Shown here: positions 32,184 to 41,934 of the stretch, piece after piece
Numbering within the stretch: the first letter of the stretch is position 1
Layout: each line of letters opens with the position of its first letter
Source: Chloroflexota bacterium
GTDB taxonomy: Bacteria; Chloroflexota; Dehalococcoidia; Dehalococcoidales; RBG-16-60-22
Length of the DNA: 43,477 nt
Direction: 5' to 3'
Assembly (NCBI GenBank): GCA_016190695.1
Contig: JACPQC010000022.1
Location: 1 to 43,477, forward strand
The notes under the pieces: model-generated
Told to the model about the DNA's origin: nothing
The model's input: the letters and a program-made list of their open reading frames with translations, nothing else
The model's database searches: none
Translations under genes and position numbers: made by a program

Positions 32184-32496
32184 GGTGATACCGGCAAAAC
32201 ATGTACCGCAGCGCACCTGCGTTGTCTGCCGCTCGACCAGGGACAAGAAACAACTGGTGAGGCTGGTGCGGAGCACTCAGGGCAACGTCCAGGTGGACCT
32301 TACCGGCAGGATGGCGGGGCGAGGCGCTTACCTCTGCCGTGAATGGCAATGCTGGGAAGCGGGACTTAAGCGCAAGCGTATCGAGCAAGCATTACGCGGC
32401 CCCCTATCAAACGAGGACCGCGACAGCCTCATTGAGCAGGCCAAAGGCCTGTTTGGCAAGGAGTTGATTATTGGTAAAAGCAGGGAAACCAGCTAA
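32167..32496 (+). CDS. ylxR: YlxR/DUF448 RNA-binding protein
   Basis: A 109-residue YlxR-family protein with the signature [22 protein letters not shown] (Cys-x2-Cys) and GRGAYLCRE. YlxR has been linked to RNase P regulation in Firmicutes; it is a standard resident of nusA-infB operons. ATG 32167 lies inside the nusA end (17-nt overlap); a GTG at 32185 (product [11 protein letters not shown]) would avoid the overlap. Symbol denotes the family. Confidence 0.92.
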   Translation: MTTNSKVIPAKHVPQRTCVVCRSTRDKKQLVRLVRSTQGNVQVDLTGRMAGRGAYLCREWQCWEAGLKRKRIEQALRGPLSNEDRDSLIEQAKGLFGKELIIGKSRETS

Positions 32497-34270
32497 CGTG
32501 GCCCGCCCGGAAGGCGCCGGGGCAGTACAACGCATCGAACTACCTAACTCTCTGGCGGTGAGGCAACTGGCCGAGGCGCTGGAGGTAGACGTCATCGATA
32601 TCATCAAGCGGTTGATGAGGAATGGCATCATGGCCAACATCAACCAGGTGCTTGACTTTGACACCGCCAGGGCGATAGTCAGGGGCTACGGATACGAGGC
32701 CCGCCTCAAGCCCCAGCCCCGCGCCGGCCAGACCAGGCGCCAGAGACCGCCCTCGGCTGACAAGGAGACGCTCCAACCGCGGCCTCCGGTAGTCACCGTG
32801 ATGGGGCACGTAGACCACGGCAAGACCAGGCTGCTGGATGCCATTCGCCAGACCAACGTCATGGAAGGCGAGGCAGGCGGTATCACCCAGCACATCGGCG
32901 CTTACCAGGTCACCATCAACGGCCAGAAGATAACCTTCCTGGACACCCCGGGGCACGAAGCCTTCACCAACATGCGCGCTCACGGAGCACAGATAACTGA
33001 CATCACCATACTGGTAGTGGCCGCTGATGACGGGGTTATGCCCCAGACACAGGAAGCCATCAGCCACGCCCGCGCCGCCGGGGTACCAATTGTGGTCGCT
33101 ATCAACAAGATCGACAAGCCCAATGCCAACCCGGACCTGGTCAAGCAACAGCTTGCCGACGCCGGACTGGTAGTAGAGGAATGGGGCGGAGACGTCATCT
33201 GCGTGCCCATCTCTGCCAAGGAAAAACTCGGCATAGAGGAGCTATTGGAGAACCTGCTGGTAGTTGCCGAGATGGAAGACCTCATGGCAGACCCGTCCCG
33301 GCCGGCCATTGGAGTGGTCATTGAAGCCAGGATGGACAAGGCCAAAGGCTCGCTGGCCACGGTGCTGGTGCAATCAGGGACTTTGCGGCCCGGCGATACC
33401 GTAGTTGTGGGCACCACCTGGGGCCGTGTGCGCGCCCTCTTTAATGACCAGGGGAAGCGCGTAAAGAAGGCCGAGCCGGCCACGCCAATCGAAATCCTGG
33501 GGTTAAACTCTGTACCGCAGGCGGGCGATACCCTGGTCACCGTACCTGATGACCGGGAAGCCCAGGCCCTGGTGGAAAGACGCAAGCAGGACTCGCAGGA
33601 GACATCCCTGGCAGCCAGGGGGGTAAACCTTCACAACCTCCACGACCAGATAAGCTCCGGGCGGGTAAAAGAACTCAACGTGATTATCAAGACCGACGTC
33701 CAGGGCAGCCTGGAGCCGATACGCGCTTCGCTGGAACGCCTGGCAACCGACAAGGTCAAGGTCAGGATAATCCACAGCGGCACAGGCCGTGTAACCGAGA
33801 GCGATGTAATGCTGGCCATCGCCTCCAAGGGACTCGTCCTCGGCTTCGGCGTAGACTCGGAAGAAGGCGCAAAACGGCTGGCAGCGACCAGGGGCGTGGA
33901 CATCCGTCACTACAACGTTATCTACAGCCTTATCGATGAAATGGACAAGGCGCTCAAAGGCATGCTCGATCCGGTCTACGAAGAGGTGGTCGAAGGACAG
34001 GCCGAAGTGCGGGCGGTCTTTGCGGCTAAGGGTAACAAGATTGCCGGGGTATATGTCACCCAGGGCAAGGTCAGCCGCGGCGCTACGCTCAGGGTAAGGC
34101 GCGGGGCCGAGGTCATACTGGAGCAGGGCGCGGTCAGCAGCCTCAAGCGTTTCAAGGACGACGTTAAGGAAGCTGTCGCCGGCTATGAATGCGGCATCGG
34201 CATCAAGGACTTCAACGATGTTCAGGTGGGAGACGTTCTGGAGTTTTACAAGAGCCAGAAGGTCACATAG
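32471..34270 (+). CDS. infB: translation initiation factor IF-2
   Basis: A 599-residue IF-2 with a short N-terminus; the GTPase domain begins with [20 protein letters not shown] (about residues 107-126), then [30 protein letters not shown], followed by domains II-IV ([30 protein letters not shown]). The start is TTG (32471-32473) with AAGGAG about 7 nt upstream, inside the ylxR end. The reduced N-terminal domain compared with the E. coli form is usual for compact bacterial IF-2 and not a truncation of the core. Confidence 0.97.
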   Translation: MVKAGKPANVARPEGAGAVQRIELPNSLAVRQLAEALEVDVIDIIKRLMRNGIMANINQVLDFDTARAIVRGYGYEARLKPQPRAGQTRRQRPPSADKETLQPRPPVVTVMGHVDHGKTRLLDAIRQTNVMEGEAGGITQHIGAYQVTINGQKITFLDTPGHEAFTNMRAHGAQITDITILVVAADDGVMPQTQEAISHARAAGVPIVVAINKIDKPNANPDLVKQQLADAGLVVEEWGGDVICVPISAKEKLGIEELLENLLVVAEMEDLMADPSRPAIGVVIEARMDKAKGSLATVLVQSGTLRPGDTVVVGTTWGRVRALFNDQGKRVKKAEPATPIEILGLNSVPQAGDTLVTVPDDREAQALVERRKQDSQETSLAARGVNLHNLHDQISSGRVKELNVIIKTDVQGSLEPIRASLERLATDKVKVRIIHSGTGRVTESDVMLAIASKGLVLGFGVDSEEGAKRLAATRGVDIRHYNVIYSLIDEMDKALKGMLDPVYEEVVEGQAEVRAVFAAKGNKIAGVYVTQGKVSRGATLRVRRGAEVILEQGAVSSLKRFKDDVKEAVAGYECGIGIKDFNDVQVGDVLEFYKSQKVT

Positions 34271-34288
34271 CGGCGGGTGGACTGAAAC

Positions 34289-34672
34289 ATGTCACACCGC
34301 ATACAGCGCATCAATCACCTGATCCGAAACGAACTCAGCGGTCTGCTGCGGCAGGGAGTAAAAGACCCCCGGCTCGGTAATTTCGTGGCCATCACCGAGG
34401 TTATCACCACGCCAGACCTGCGCTATGCCAGGATTTTTGTCAGTTTTCTGGGCGATCAGCCAGAGAAGGAGCAGGCGCTGAACGCCCTCGCCTCAGCCAC
34501 CGGCTTTTTTCGCAGCCATCTTGCCAAAAGCCTGAAGCTGCGCCGGGTGCCGGAACTTAGCTTCCACTGGGACGATTCCATAGAGCGCGGTGAACGCCTC
34601 ATGCGCCTTATCGACCAGGTGAGCGCCGAGGGACTGGAGAAGGAAGAGCCTCCTCCCCGGGACGCAGCCTGA
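34289..34672 (+). CDS. rbfA: ribosome-binding factor A
   Basis: A 127-residue RbfA: MSHRIQRINHLIRNELSGLLR at the start, ITEVITTPDLRYARIFVSFLG in the KH-like core, and LKLRRVPELSFHWDDSIERGERL near the C-terminus. It aids 30S maturation at the 5' end of 16S rRNA. Starts 18 nt after infB; ends 18 nt before truB. Confidence 0.96.
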   Translation: MSHRIQRINHLIRNELSGLLRQGVKDPRLGNFVAITEVITTPDLRYARIFVSFLGDQPEKEQALNALASATGFFRSHLAKSLKLRRVPELSFHWDDSIERGERLMRLIDQVSAEGLEKEEPPPRDAA

Positions 34673-34690
34673 AGCCTCCCCGAGGACAGC

Positions 34691-35587
34691 GTGGAAGGCG
34701 TATTAAACATTGACAAACCACAGGGCCTGACCTCCTTTGACGTCGTGGCCGCTGTACGAAGGCTGTCCAGACAGCGGAGGGTGGGACATGCCGGCACACT
34801 TGACCCGATGGCCACCGGCGTCCTGCCCGTATGCCTGGGCTATGCCACCCGCCTTATCGAATACCTGGCCGACACCGCCAAGACCTACCGCGCCTGGATC
34901 GAACTGGGGATCGAGACCGACACCTATGATGCCACCGGCAGCGTCACTAGCCGCGCTGACCCCTCAGAGATAACCCCGGCACTCCTGGAAAAGGGGCTGG
35001 CCGCCTTCCGTGGCGACATAGAGCAAACACCCCCTATGTACAGCGCCGCCAAGTACCAGGGGCAACCCCTGTACCGGCTGGCCAGGGCGGGACTGACCGT
35101 TGAAAGAAAGAGCCGCCCGGCCCATATCTACCGCCTGGAGATCGTTGACTGGCAGCCGCCTGTTATCACTATCGAGGTAGACTGCGGCAAGGGCACCTAT
35201 ATCCGCTCGCTGGCCCATGACCTCGGCCAGTCCCTCGGCTGCGGCGCTACGCTCAAGCAGCTTGTCCGCACCAGGTACGGCCCCTTTGACCTCGCCGGGG
35301 CGACCTCCCTGGATCGCTTCCTCCAAGGCGATTGGCAGTCCCTGCTACACCCCCCGGACACCCTGGTGCAGCACTGGAAGGCCGCCCTGCTCAGCGAGGC
35401 TTCTGCCAAAGATGTGAGCAAAGGCTGTCCGGTAAGCCTGGCCTCTACGGAGGAGCAACCTCTGCCTGGCGAGCGCCGCCGCGCTTACTCCCCCGACGGG
35501 AGTTTCCTGGCCGTCCTCCGCTTCGACTCTGAGACCGGCCTGTGGCGCCCTGAGAAGGTGTTCTTGTCGCCTCGACCGGCGGAATGA
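34691..35587 (+). CDS. truB: tRNA pseudouridine-55 synthase TruB
   Basis: A 298-residue TruB with the catalytic loop GHAGTLDPMATGVLPV (Asp of TLD, about residues 36-51), AKTYRAWIELGIETDTYD and CGKGTYIRSLAHDLG. It converts U55 of tRNA to pseudouridine. The start is GTG at 34691 with GAGGA 6 nt upstream. It is the last gene of the nusA operon; ribF, often next, is absent. Confidence 0.96.
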   Translation: MEGVLNIDKPQGLTSFDVVAAVRRLSRQRRVGHAGTLDPMATGVLPVCLGYATRLIEYLADTAKTYRAWIELGIETDTYDATGSVTSRADPSEITPALLEKGLAAFRGDIEQTPPMYSAAKYQGQPLYRLARAGLTVERKSRPAHIYRLEIVDWQPPVITIEVDCGKGTYIRSLAHDLGQSLGCGATLKQLVRTRYGPFDLAGATSLDRFLQGDWQSLLHPPDTLVQHWKAALLSEASAKDVSKGCPVSLASTEEQPLPGERRRAYSPDGSFLAVLRFDSETGLWRPEKVFLSPRPAE

Positions 35588-35604
35588 AGCAGGCTCGCAA
35601 ACCC

Positions 35605-35633
35605 TTGACATTCTGTGTATAAAAGGGTATAGT
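35605..35633 (+). promoter_or_regulatory. promoter of the inositol-phosphate synthase operon
   Basis: TTGACA (35605-35610) and TATAGT (35628-35633) are exactly 17 bp apart, a near-consensus promoter; start near 35640, leader about 120 nt to the ATG at 35759. No terminator is evident between truB and this promoter. Confidence 0.75.
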
Positions 35634-35758
35634 TCAACGTGTTTCAGGATTGGAATCGCCGCCCTGGCCAAGCGCGGGGCCTGTCTTAAAGGAATAGCTG
35701 GACCATGCGACGCCAGAGCAAATCCCCTGCATCGGCTAGAAAGGAGACCGGCTCAACT

Positions 35759-36856
35759 ATGGGCAAGATCAACGTGGCCCTCATCGGCGTGGGCAACTGC
35801 GCCTCATCCCTGGTCCAGGGCGTGCACTACTACAAAGCGGCCAAGGACTCCGAGTTCGTCCCTGGACTGATGCATGTCAACCTGGGGGGATACCACATCA
35901 GCGATATCAACTTCGTCGCCGCGTTTGACATCGACAAGAACAAGGTGGGCAAGGACCTCTCACAGGCCATTTTCACGCCGCCCAACAATACCTACAAGTT
36001 CTGTGAGCCTCCTGCTTCGGGGGTCAAGGTCGAGCGGGGCATGACCCATGACGGCCTGGGCAAGTACCTCTCCCAGATAATCCAGAAGGCCCCCGGCCCC
36101 ACCGCGGACATAGTCAAGATACTGCGCGAGACCAAGACCGATGTGGTGGTCAACTACCTCCCCGTTGGCAGCGAAGAGGCCACCAAGTGGTACATCGAAC
36201 AGGTGCTTGCCGCCGGTTGTGGCTTCATAAACTGTATCCCGGTGTTCATTGCCCGTGAGAAATACTGGCAGGGGCGCTTCACCGACAGGGGACTCCCCGT
36301 CATCGGCGATGATATCAAGTCACAGGTGGGCGCGACCATCACACACCGCGTCCTCACCCGCCTCTTCAGGGACCGGGGCGTCAAGCTGGAGAGGACCTAT
36401 CAGCTTAACTTCGGCGGCAATACCGATTTTTACAATATGCTCGAAAGGGAGAGGCTCGAATCCAAGAAGATATCCAAGACGACAGCCGTCACCTCCCAGT
36501 TGGACTACCAGCTTGACCCCGACGATATTCACGTCGGTCCCAGCGACTACGTACCCTGGCTCAAAGACCGGAAGTTCTGCCACATCAAGATGGAGGGCCG
36601 CACCTTTGGCGATGTGCCGCTGGACCTGGAGCTGAAGCTGGAGGTCTGGGACAGCCCCAACTCTGCAGGCGTGGTCATTGACGCCATAAGATGTTGTAAA
36701 CTGGCCATGCAGCGCGGCCTTAAAGGCGCCATAGAAGCGCCTTCCGCTTATTTCATGAAATCCCCCCCGGTCCAGCACACCGATGACCAGGCTCACCACA
36801 TGGTGGAGGAGTTCATCGCGGCGGAGGCGCCCCCAGAGGTGAAGCCATCAGAGTGA
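35759..36856 (+). CDS. ino1: inositol-3-phosphate synthase (Ino1, short bacterial type)
   Basis: A 365-residue myo-inositol-1/3-phosphate synthase. The Rossmann motif is [16 protein letters not shown] (about residues 5-20); catalytic-domain text includes [31 protein letters not shown] and [20 protein letters not shown]. It converts glucose-6-phosphate to inositol-phosphate, the first step toward inositol lipids. I use the ATG at 35759 since the conserved protein begins there; AAGGAG is 12 nt upstream, rather far. The ATG at 35705 adds 18 basic residues and has AAGGA at a similar distance, so the start is not certain. Confidence 0.93.
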   Translation: MGKINVALIGVGNCASSLVQGVHYYKAAKDSEFVPGLMHVNLGGYHISDINFVAAFDIDKNKVGKDLSQAIFTPPNNTYKFCEPPASGVKVERGMTHDGLGKYLSQIIQKAPGPTADIVKILRETKTDVVVNYLPVGSEEATKWYIEQVLAAGCGFINCIPVFIAREKYWQGRFTDRGLPVIGDDIKSQVGATITHRVLTRLFRDRGVKLERTYQLNFGGNTDFYNMLERERLESKKISKTTAVTSQLDYQLDPDDIHVGPSDYVPWLKDRKFCHIKMEGRTFGDVPLDLELKLEVWDSPNSAGVVIDAIRCCKLAMQRGLKGAIEAPSAYFMKSPPVQHTDDQAHHMVEEFIAAEAPPEVKPSE

Positions 36857-36872
36857 CTTCCCTGGAGACGGG

Positions 36873-38033
36873 ATGAAGATTGCACTGGTCTCCCCTTATG
36901 ATTTCGCTTACCCGGGAGGAGTGGTCAACCATATCTCCTGTCTGGAGCGTCAACTTACCATGCTGGGGCACCAGGTCAGGATAATCGCCCCCGCCTCAAA
37001 AGCGGTCTACACCTATGGAGAGAGATTCATCCATATAGGCACGCCCCGACCGGTACCGGCGAGCGGCTCTATCGCCCGCGTTACCGTGTCGGTAAGACTG
37101 GCCTCCCAGATACATGCCGCCTTTGACCGGGAGCAGTTTGACATCTGCCATCTGCACGAGCCACTGATGCCCACGCTGTGCACCACCACGTTGCGCCTGA
37201 AGCGCGTCCCGATGGTAGGCACCTTCCACGCCTGCGGGGGCAAGCCCTGGTACAACTTCAGCACGCCCCTGGGGGTGATGTACCTGAAGAGATGGTTCAA
37301 GAAACTGGACGGTCACATCGCCGTATCCCCGGTAGCCCGCCAGTTTATTCAGTCCTACTTTCCCGCCGGCTACGAGATCATCCCCAACGGAATCGATGCC
37401 AGCCACTTTTCCCCCGACGCCCCGCCCCTGGAAGAGTTCGACGACGGCAAGCTAAACATATTATTCGTGGGCCGGATGGAGAAGCGAAAAGGCGTCAACT
37501 ACCTGCTGGAGGCCTACAACATACTCAAACGCAAGCTCCCGGAAACCCGCCTCATCATCGTCGGCCCGGGATTGAGACTGCGGCGAAAGTACCAAAAATA
37601 CGTAGATGACAACGGCCTTAGAGATGTGGCTTTCGTGGGGTACGCCAACTACGCTGACTTGCCCCGCTATTACGCTGTGGCTGATATCGCCTGCTTCCCG
37701 GCCACCAACAGCGAGAGCTTCGGCATCGTGCTGCTCGAGGCAATGGCCTCAGGCAAATCGATAGTGGCCACGGATATAGAAGGCTACGCCGGCGTCATCA
37801 CTCCCGGCGACGAAGGACTTCTGGTGCCCCCCAGGGACGCCGCAACGCTGGCCAGTTCGCTAATCACCCTGCTCCAGGACGAGCCGCTGCGCCGGCGTAT
37901 GGGAGCTGCGGGGAGACAAAAAGCGCTGCAATACGACTGGTGCCATGTTGCTCAAAGAGTGCTAAATCATTATAATAGAGTGCTTGACGGTAATTTGCTC
38001 GACGAAAGGCAGCTTGAGTGCGCTGTTCCATAG
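36873..38033 (+). CDS. GT4-family glycosyltransferase (PimA-like)
   Basis: A 386-residue GT-B glycosyltransferase of family 4. The N-terminus is ALVSPYDFAYPGGVVNHISCL, and the nucleotide-sugar site is ESFGIVLLEAMASGKSIVATD (near residues 285-305). The Glu-x7-Glu motif is present in that segment. Architecture and context resemble actinobacterial PimA, which adds mannose to phosphatidylinositol. It starts 16 nt after ino1 and its stop is followed immediately by the next ATG. Acceptor is not proven; a different inositol-lipid sugar transferase is possible. Confidence 0.85.
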   Translation: MKIALVSPYDFAYPGGVVNHISCLERQLTMLGHQVRIIAPASKAVYTYGERFIHIGTPRPVPASGSIARVTVSVRLASQIHAAFDREQFDICHLHEPLMPTLCTTTLRLKRVPMVGTFHACGGKPWYNFSTPLGVMYLKRWFKKLDGHIAVSPVARQFIQSYFPAGYEIIPNGIDASHFSPDAPPLEEFDDGKLNILFVGRMEKRKGVNYLLEAYNILKRKLPETRLIIVGPGLRLRRKYQKYVDDNGLRDVAFVGYANYADLPRYYAVADIACFPATNSESFGIVLLEAMASGKSIVATDIEGYAGVITPGDEGLLVPPRDAATLASSLITLLQDEPLRRRMGAAGRQKALQYDWCHVAQRVLNHYNRVLDGNLLDERQLECAVP

Positions 38034-38660
38034 ATGGCGGTAAAAAAAGGCCGGGACAAGGATGACAGGAAAATGAAAGCGATTACTTTCAGCGAGAGCA
38101 TAGCTCATAACCTGACCATTCCGGTGATACGGCTTCTGGCCAGGACCTCTATCCGGCCTAATGCCCTCACCTGGGGCGGGTTCCTTATCACACTTGTCGC
38201 CGCGGCCCTTATCGCCGCCGGTCAGTACCTGATTGCCGGAATTGTCGTCCTGGTGGCCGGGTTCTTTGATATGCTGGATGGAGCGCTGGCCCGCCACACC
38301 AGCCAGGTTACCCGTTTCGGCGGCGTTCTTGACTCCACGCTGGACCGGCTGGCCGAAGCTGTTCTCCTGCTCGCCTTGCTGGTGCAGTTTCGTTCCGTCA
38401 CTGAAGGCGTGCTCATCGGCCTGGCGCTGGTCGGCTCTTTCATGGTGAGCTACATCAGGGCCAGGGTTGAAGTGCTCGGCCTGCAATGTACAGTGGGACT
38501 ATTTACGAGGGCGCACAGGGTCATCGTCCTGGCGCTAGGCTTACTGCTCAGTCACATTGACTATGCCCTGTTCATCGCTCTGGTCATGATCGTGTTCTTC
38601 AGCTTCTTCACCGCCGGCCAGAGACTGTTCCATGCCTGGCGACTGACCGCCTCCGACTAG
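38034..38660 (+). CDS. CDP-alcohol phosphatidyltransferase (PI-phosphate synthase candidate)
   Basis: A 208-residue membrane enzyme with the exact family motif D79-x2-D82-G-x2-A-R-x8-G96-x3-D100-x3-D104 and about six hydrophobic segments. It transfers a phosphatidyl group from CDP-diacylglycerol to an alcohol; next to inositol-phosphate synthase the alcohol is most likely inositol-phosphate, giving phosphatidylinositol-phosphate (inference). The ATG at 38034 directly follows the glycosyltransferase stop (TAGATG). An acidic/basic N-terminal tail precedes the first segment. Confidence 0.85.
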   Translation: MAVKKGRDKDDRKMKAITFSESIAHNLTIPVIRLLARTSIRPNALTWGGFLITLVAAALIAAGQYLIAGIVVLVAGFFDMLDGALARHTSQVTRFGGVLDSTLDRLAEAVLLLALLVQFRSVTEGVLIGLALVGSFMVSYIRARVEVLGLQCTVGLFTRAHRVIVLALGLLLSHIDYALFIALVMIVFFSFFTAGQRLFHAWRLTASD

Positions 38661-38704
38661 CTTCTGAATGCGCTTTCGCCGGAAAAAACTGGGAGGGACC
38701 AATC

Positions 38705-40012
38705 ATGCCCGTTATCATTGCTATTGGCGCACAGTGGGGAGACGAGGGGAAGGGAAAGATAGTTGACATGCTGGCCGAGAGGGCGGACATGGTGGTGCGC
38801 TTCTCCGGCGGCGATAACGCCGGACACACCGTGGTCAACTCCTTCGGCGAGTTCGGCCTGCACCTTGTCCCTTCGGGCATCTTCTCCTCACGGGCGCTTG
38901 CGGTCATCGGCAACGGGGTAGTGGTCAACCCGGCAGTGCTGCTACAGGAGTTGGCCAAGCTCAATGAGCGCGGCGTGGACACCTCGCGGCTGGCCATCAG
39001 CGACCGCGCCCACGTTATCATGCCCTACCATATCATGCTGGACAAGTTCCAGGAGCAGGCCCGCGCCGGAAAGGCCATCGGTACCACCGGCAAGGGCATC
39101 GGCCCCGCCTTCGCCGATAAGGCCACCAGGCACGGCGTAAGGATGGTTGACATTATCGATAGCGAAAGGTTGCGCGAGCGCCTCACCACCGTGCTTGAAT
39201 ACAATAACACCATCATGACCAGGGTCTACGGCGCCTCCCCCCTGTCCCTGGAAGAAGTCCACAGCGAATATTGCCGGTATGGCGAACAACTGGCCCCCTA
39301 TATCCGCGATACCTCCCTGCTTCTGGACGAGGCCATAGCCCGGGGTCAGGTCGTCCTTCTCGAAGGGGCGCAGGGGGCGCTGCTTGACCCCGATTTCGGC
39401 ACTTACCCCTTTACCACCTCGTCCTCCCCACTTTCTGGAGGCGGCTGCCTGGGCGCGGGTGTTCCCCCCACCAGGATAAACCAGGTGCTGGGCGTGTTCA
39501 AGGCCTATTGCACCAGGGTCGGCGGCGGACCGATGCCCACCGAGCTAAAAAACGAGATGGGACAGGCTATCCGGGAGCTTGGCCACGAATATGGCACCAC
39601 CACCGGCAGGCCCCGCCGCTGCGGCTGGTTTGATGGGGTGGCCGCCCGCTTCAGCACCCGGATAAATGGCTTCACCAGCGCCGCTATCACCCGGCTAGAC
39701 GTGCTGGACACCCTGCCCAGCTTGAAAATATGTATCGCCTACAGGCTGGACGGGCAGATAATCGAGCATTTCCCCGCCAGCGCCACTGACCTGGAGCGCT
39801 GTGAGCCGGTGTACGAAGAGTTCCCCGGCTGGCAGACCCCGATTTCCGACATCCGCCGGTATGACCGGCTGCCGGTGGCGGCGCGGCGTTACATGGCGCG
39901 GCTCGAAGAGATAATCAACTGCCCGGTCAGCCTGGTATCAGTGGGAACGAGGCGCGAGGAGACCATATACAAGATGCCGGACCTGATGACACAGCCTGTA
40001 ACGCAGAGGTAA
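38705..40012 (+). CDS. purA: adenylosuccinate synthetase
   Basis: A 435-residue PurA: GTP site GAQWGDEGKGKIVDML (about residues 8-23), SGGDNAGHTV, GTTGKGIGPAFADK, LEGAQGALLDPDFGTYPFTTSS, TTTGRPRRCGWFD and RLDVLD. It joins IMP and aspartate in AMP synthesis. Full length for the family. GGGAGGGACC precedes the ATG by 5 nt. It lies 44 nt after the phosphatidyltransferase and 4 nt before the FAD-dependent gene, so may share the ino1 transcript. Confidence 0.97.
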   Translation: MPVIIAIGAQWGDEGKGKIVDMLAERADMVVRFSGGDNAGHTVVNSFGEFGLHLVPSGIFSSRALAVIGNGVVVNPAVLLQELAKLNERGVDTSRLAISDRAHVIMPYHIMLDKFQEQARAGKAIGTTGKGIGPAFADKATRHGVRMVDIIDSERLRERLTTVLEYNNTIMTRVYGASPLSLEEVHSEYCRYGEQLAPYIRDTSLLLDEAIARGQVVLLEGAQGALLDPDFGTYPFTTSSSPLSGGGCLGAGVPPTRINQVLGVFKAYCTRVGGGPMPTELKNEMGQAIRELGHEYGTTTGRPRRCGWFDGVAARFSTRINGFTSAAITRLDVLDTLPSLKICIAYRLDGQIIEHFPASATDLERCEPVYEEFPGWQTPISDIRRYDRLPVAARRYMARLEEIINCPVSLVSVGTRREETIYKMPDLMTQPVTQR

Positions 40013-40016
40013 AGCA

Positions 40017-41666
40017 ATGATGAAGAATGCGCCGGCTATCAAAACAGACGTGCTTGTCATCGGCGGGGGCGGGGCCGGGCTGAGGGCGGCCATCGAGGCC
40101 AGAAAACAAGGCGTGGACGTGCTGGTGGTCTCAAGCTCCCGGACCGGATATGGCAATAACACGGCAATCTCCAGGGGAGCGATGTCCGCCGCAGGACAGG
40201 CCGGCAACCAGGACAGCCCGGAGCAGCACGCCGCCGACATCATCAAGGGCGGCCAGTCCCTGAGCGACCCGGCGCTGGCAATGGTGGTGGCGCGCGGCGG
40301 GAAAGGGCAGCTTGCCGACCTCATCGAGTACGGCGTCAGGTTCCAGGCGAAAGACGGCCAGCTAAGCGTCAGGCAATCGCCGGGGCACAGCCATCCCCGG
40401 ACTTACTACAGCGTTGAGAACCTGGGTGTCACCATGACCCAGCCCATGCTGGACTACGCCCTGAAGGCGGGGGCGAAGATAATGGACGGCATCACCCTGA
40501 CCGGCATACTGGCCGGTGACGGCTCGGTCGCCGGGGCGGCCGGCCTGGACAGGGAGGGCAACCTGGTGACCTTCAATGCCAAAGCGGTCATACTGGCCTC
40601 CGGCGGCCTGGGGCGGCTCTTTCTCAGGACGAACAACACCACCAGCAGCACCGGCACCGGCTACGCATTAGCCTACAAAGCGGGGCTGCCATTGGTGGGG
40701 ATGGAGTTCACCCAGTTCTACCCTACCGCCCTGGCAGACTATTCCGGCTACAAGATGGTGCTCTATGAGACGCTGGTCGCCAGGGGCGAGGCCCTCTTGA
40801 AGAACTCCCTGGGCGAGGATATCCCGGAGAAATACGGCATAAAAGACCCCCGCGTCATGACCCGGGACGCCCTGGCCAGGGCGGTCATGCAGGAGATATT
40901 ACAGGGGCGGGCCGTTGACGGCGCCGTCATCATGGACCTGACCAGCGTGTCAGAAGAGGTCCTCAGCCAGCATTTCCCCTTCCTGGTCAAGAAGGTGCGC
41001 GCGGGCATAAAGCAGGTGCGGGTAGCGCCGACAACGCATTACCAGATGGGCGGTGTCAAGATAGACGAGCATGCCCGCACTGCCATCAGCGGCCTTTTTG
41101 CCGCCGGTGAGGTCTGCGGGGGCATCCATGGCGCCAACCGCCTGGCCAGCAACTCGCTCACCGATGCCTTTGTCTTCGGCGCTGTCGCCGGGGAGAGCGC
41201 CGCGGCATATGCCCGGGAAGCGGCTTTGCCTCCACTGCCCGCGGGACAGCTCTCCGGTGAGACAGAGCGGCTGAAAGGACTGGGGTCGCCTTCGGGCAGT
41301 GAAAATGTGGCCGAGCTTCGCAAGCAGCTACAGTCCATTATGTGGTACAAGGCGGGGATAAACAGGGAAGCCGCCCCCCTGAAACAGGCATTAGAAGGGA
41401 TAGACTACATCCAGGACCGCCTGCGGTCTGCGGCTATAACCAGGCCGGCAGAGTTCGTTGACGCTGCCGAGCTGAGCGACATGGCTACAGTCGGCCGGAT
41501 GATTGTCCTGGCTGCGTTGATGAGAGATGAGAGCCGGGGCGCTCACTACCGGCCAGACTACCCCCGGCAGGACGATGCCCACTGGCTGAAGAATATCGAG
41601 GTCTCTCTCCGCGGTGACCAGATGACGTTGAGCGCTGTTCCGGTAAAGCCGCCTGGGAAAAGTTGA
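40017..41666 (+). CDS. FAD-dependent oxidoreductase (SdhA/FrdA/NadB family)
   Basis: A 549-residue flavoprotein of the succinate dehydrogenase/fumarate reductase/L-aspartate oxidase family. The FAD motif is VLVIGGGGAGLRAAIEA (about residues 12-28), then STGTGYALAYKAGLP, the catalytic PTTHYQMGGVKID and FAAGEVCGGIHGANRLASNSLTDAFVFGAVAG. The His that covalently binds FAD in SdhA/FrdA is not evident in the SVENLGVTMTQPM segment, closer to soluble fumarate reductase or NadB types. No iron-sulfur or membrane partner is adjacent. ATG 4 nt after purA; possible roles are fumarate reduction or aspartate oxidation. If it were an aspartate oxidase the link to purA, which also uses aspartate, would be notable; unresolved. 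Confidence 0.85.
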   Translation: MMKNAPAIKTDVLVIGGGGAGLRAAIEARKQGVDVLVVSSSRTGYGNNTAISRGAMSAAGQAGNQDSPEQHAADIIKGGQSLSDPALAMVVARGGKGQLADLIEYGVRFQAKDGQLSVRQSPGHSHPRTYYSVENLGVTMTQPMLDYALKAGAKIMDGITLTGILAGDGSVAGAAGLDREGNLVTFNAKAVILASGGLGRLFLRTNNTTSSTGTGYALAYKAGLPLVGMEFTQFYPTALADYSGYKMVLYETLVARGEALLKNSLGEDIPEKYGIKDPRVMTRDALARAVMQEILQGRAVDGAVIMDLTSVSEEVLSQHFPFLVKKVRAGIKQVRVAPTTHYQMGGVKIDEHARTAISGLFAAGEVCGGIHGANRLASNSLTDAFVFGAVAGESAAAYAREAALPPLPAGQLSGETERLKGLGSPSGSENVAELRKQLQSIMWYKAGINREAAPLKQALEGIDYIQDRLRSAAITRPAEFVDAAELSDMATVGRMIVLAALMRDESRGAHYRPDYPRQDDAHWLKNIEVSLRGDQMTLSAVPVKPPGKS

Positions 41667-41713
41667 CGGGCAAGCCACACAGGAAGTAGTCCCCGGCAGT
41701 CACCAGTCCCGGA

Positions 41714-41912
41714 GGCTGTCCGAAAGTCGTTGTCACCCTGAGCCACAGCCCTGGTTCCACTCGTTCCGATACGTCAGAGTGAACTGAGTCACCACCTGGC
41801 TCGCCACGAAGTGAGCGAAGCGAAGGGTCTGGCTGGGGGTGGGTTCACGTATCCCCCACCCCGAGATTCTTCGATTCGCTCCGCTCTCTCAGAATGACAT
41901 TTTCGGACAGCC
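41714..41912. repeat. 199-bp MITE-like element with perfect 12-bp terminal inverted repeats
   Basis: GGCTGTCCGAAA (41714-41725) is mirrored exactly by TTTCGGACAGCC (41901-41912). Inside lie CACCCTGAG and CTCAGAATGACA, GCGAAGGGTCTGG and GAGATTCTTCG, shared with 14664-14781. It fills most of the 41667-41934 gap between two convergent genes and has no coding capacity. No target duplication was evident by eye. Confidence 0.8.
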
Positions 41913-41934
41913 CCTGACAATTATTCTATCCGGT

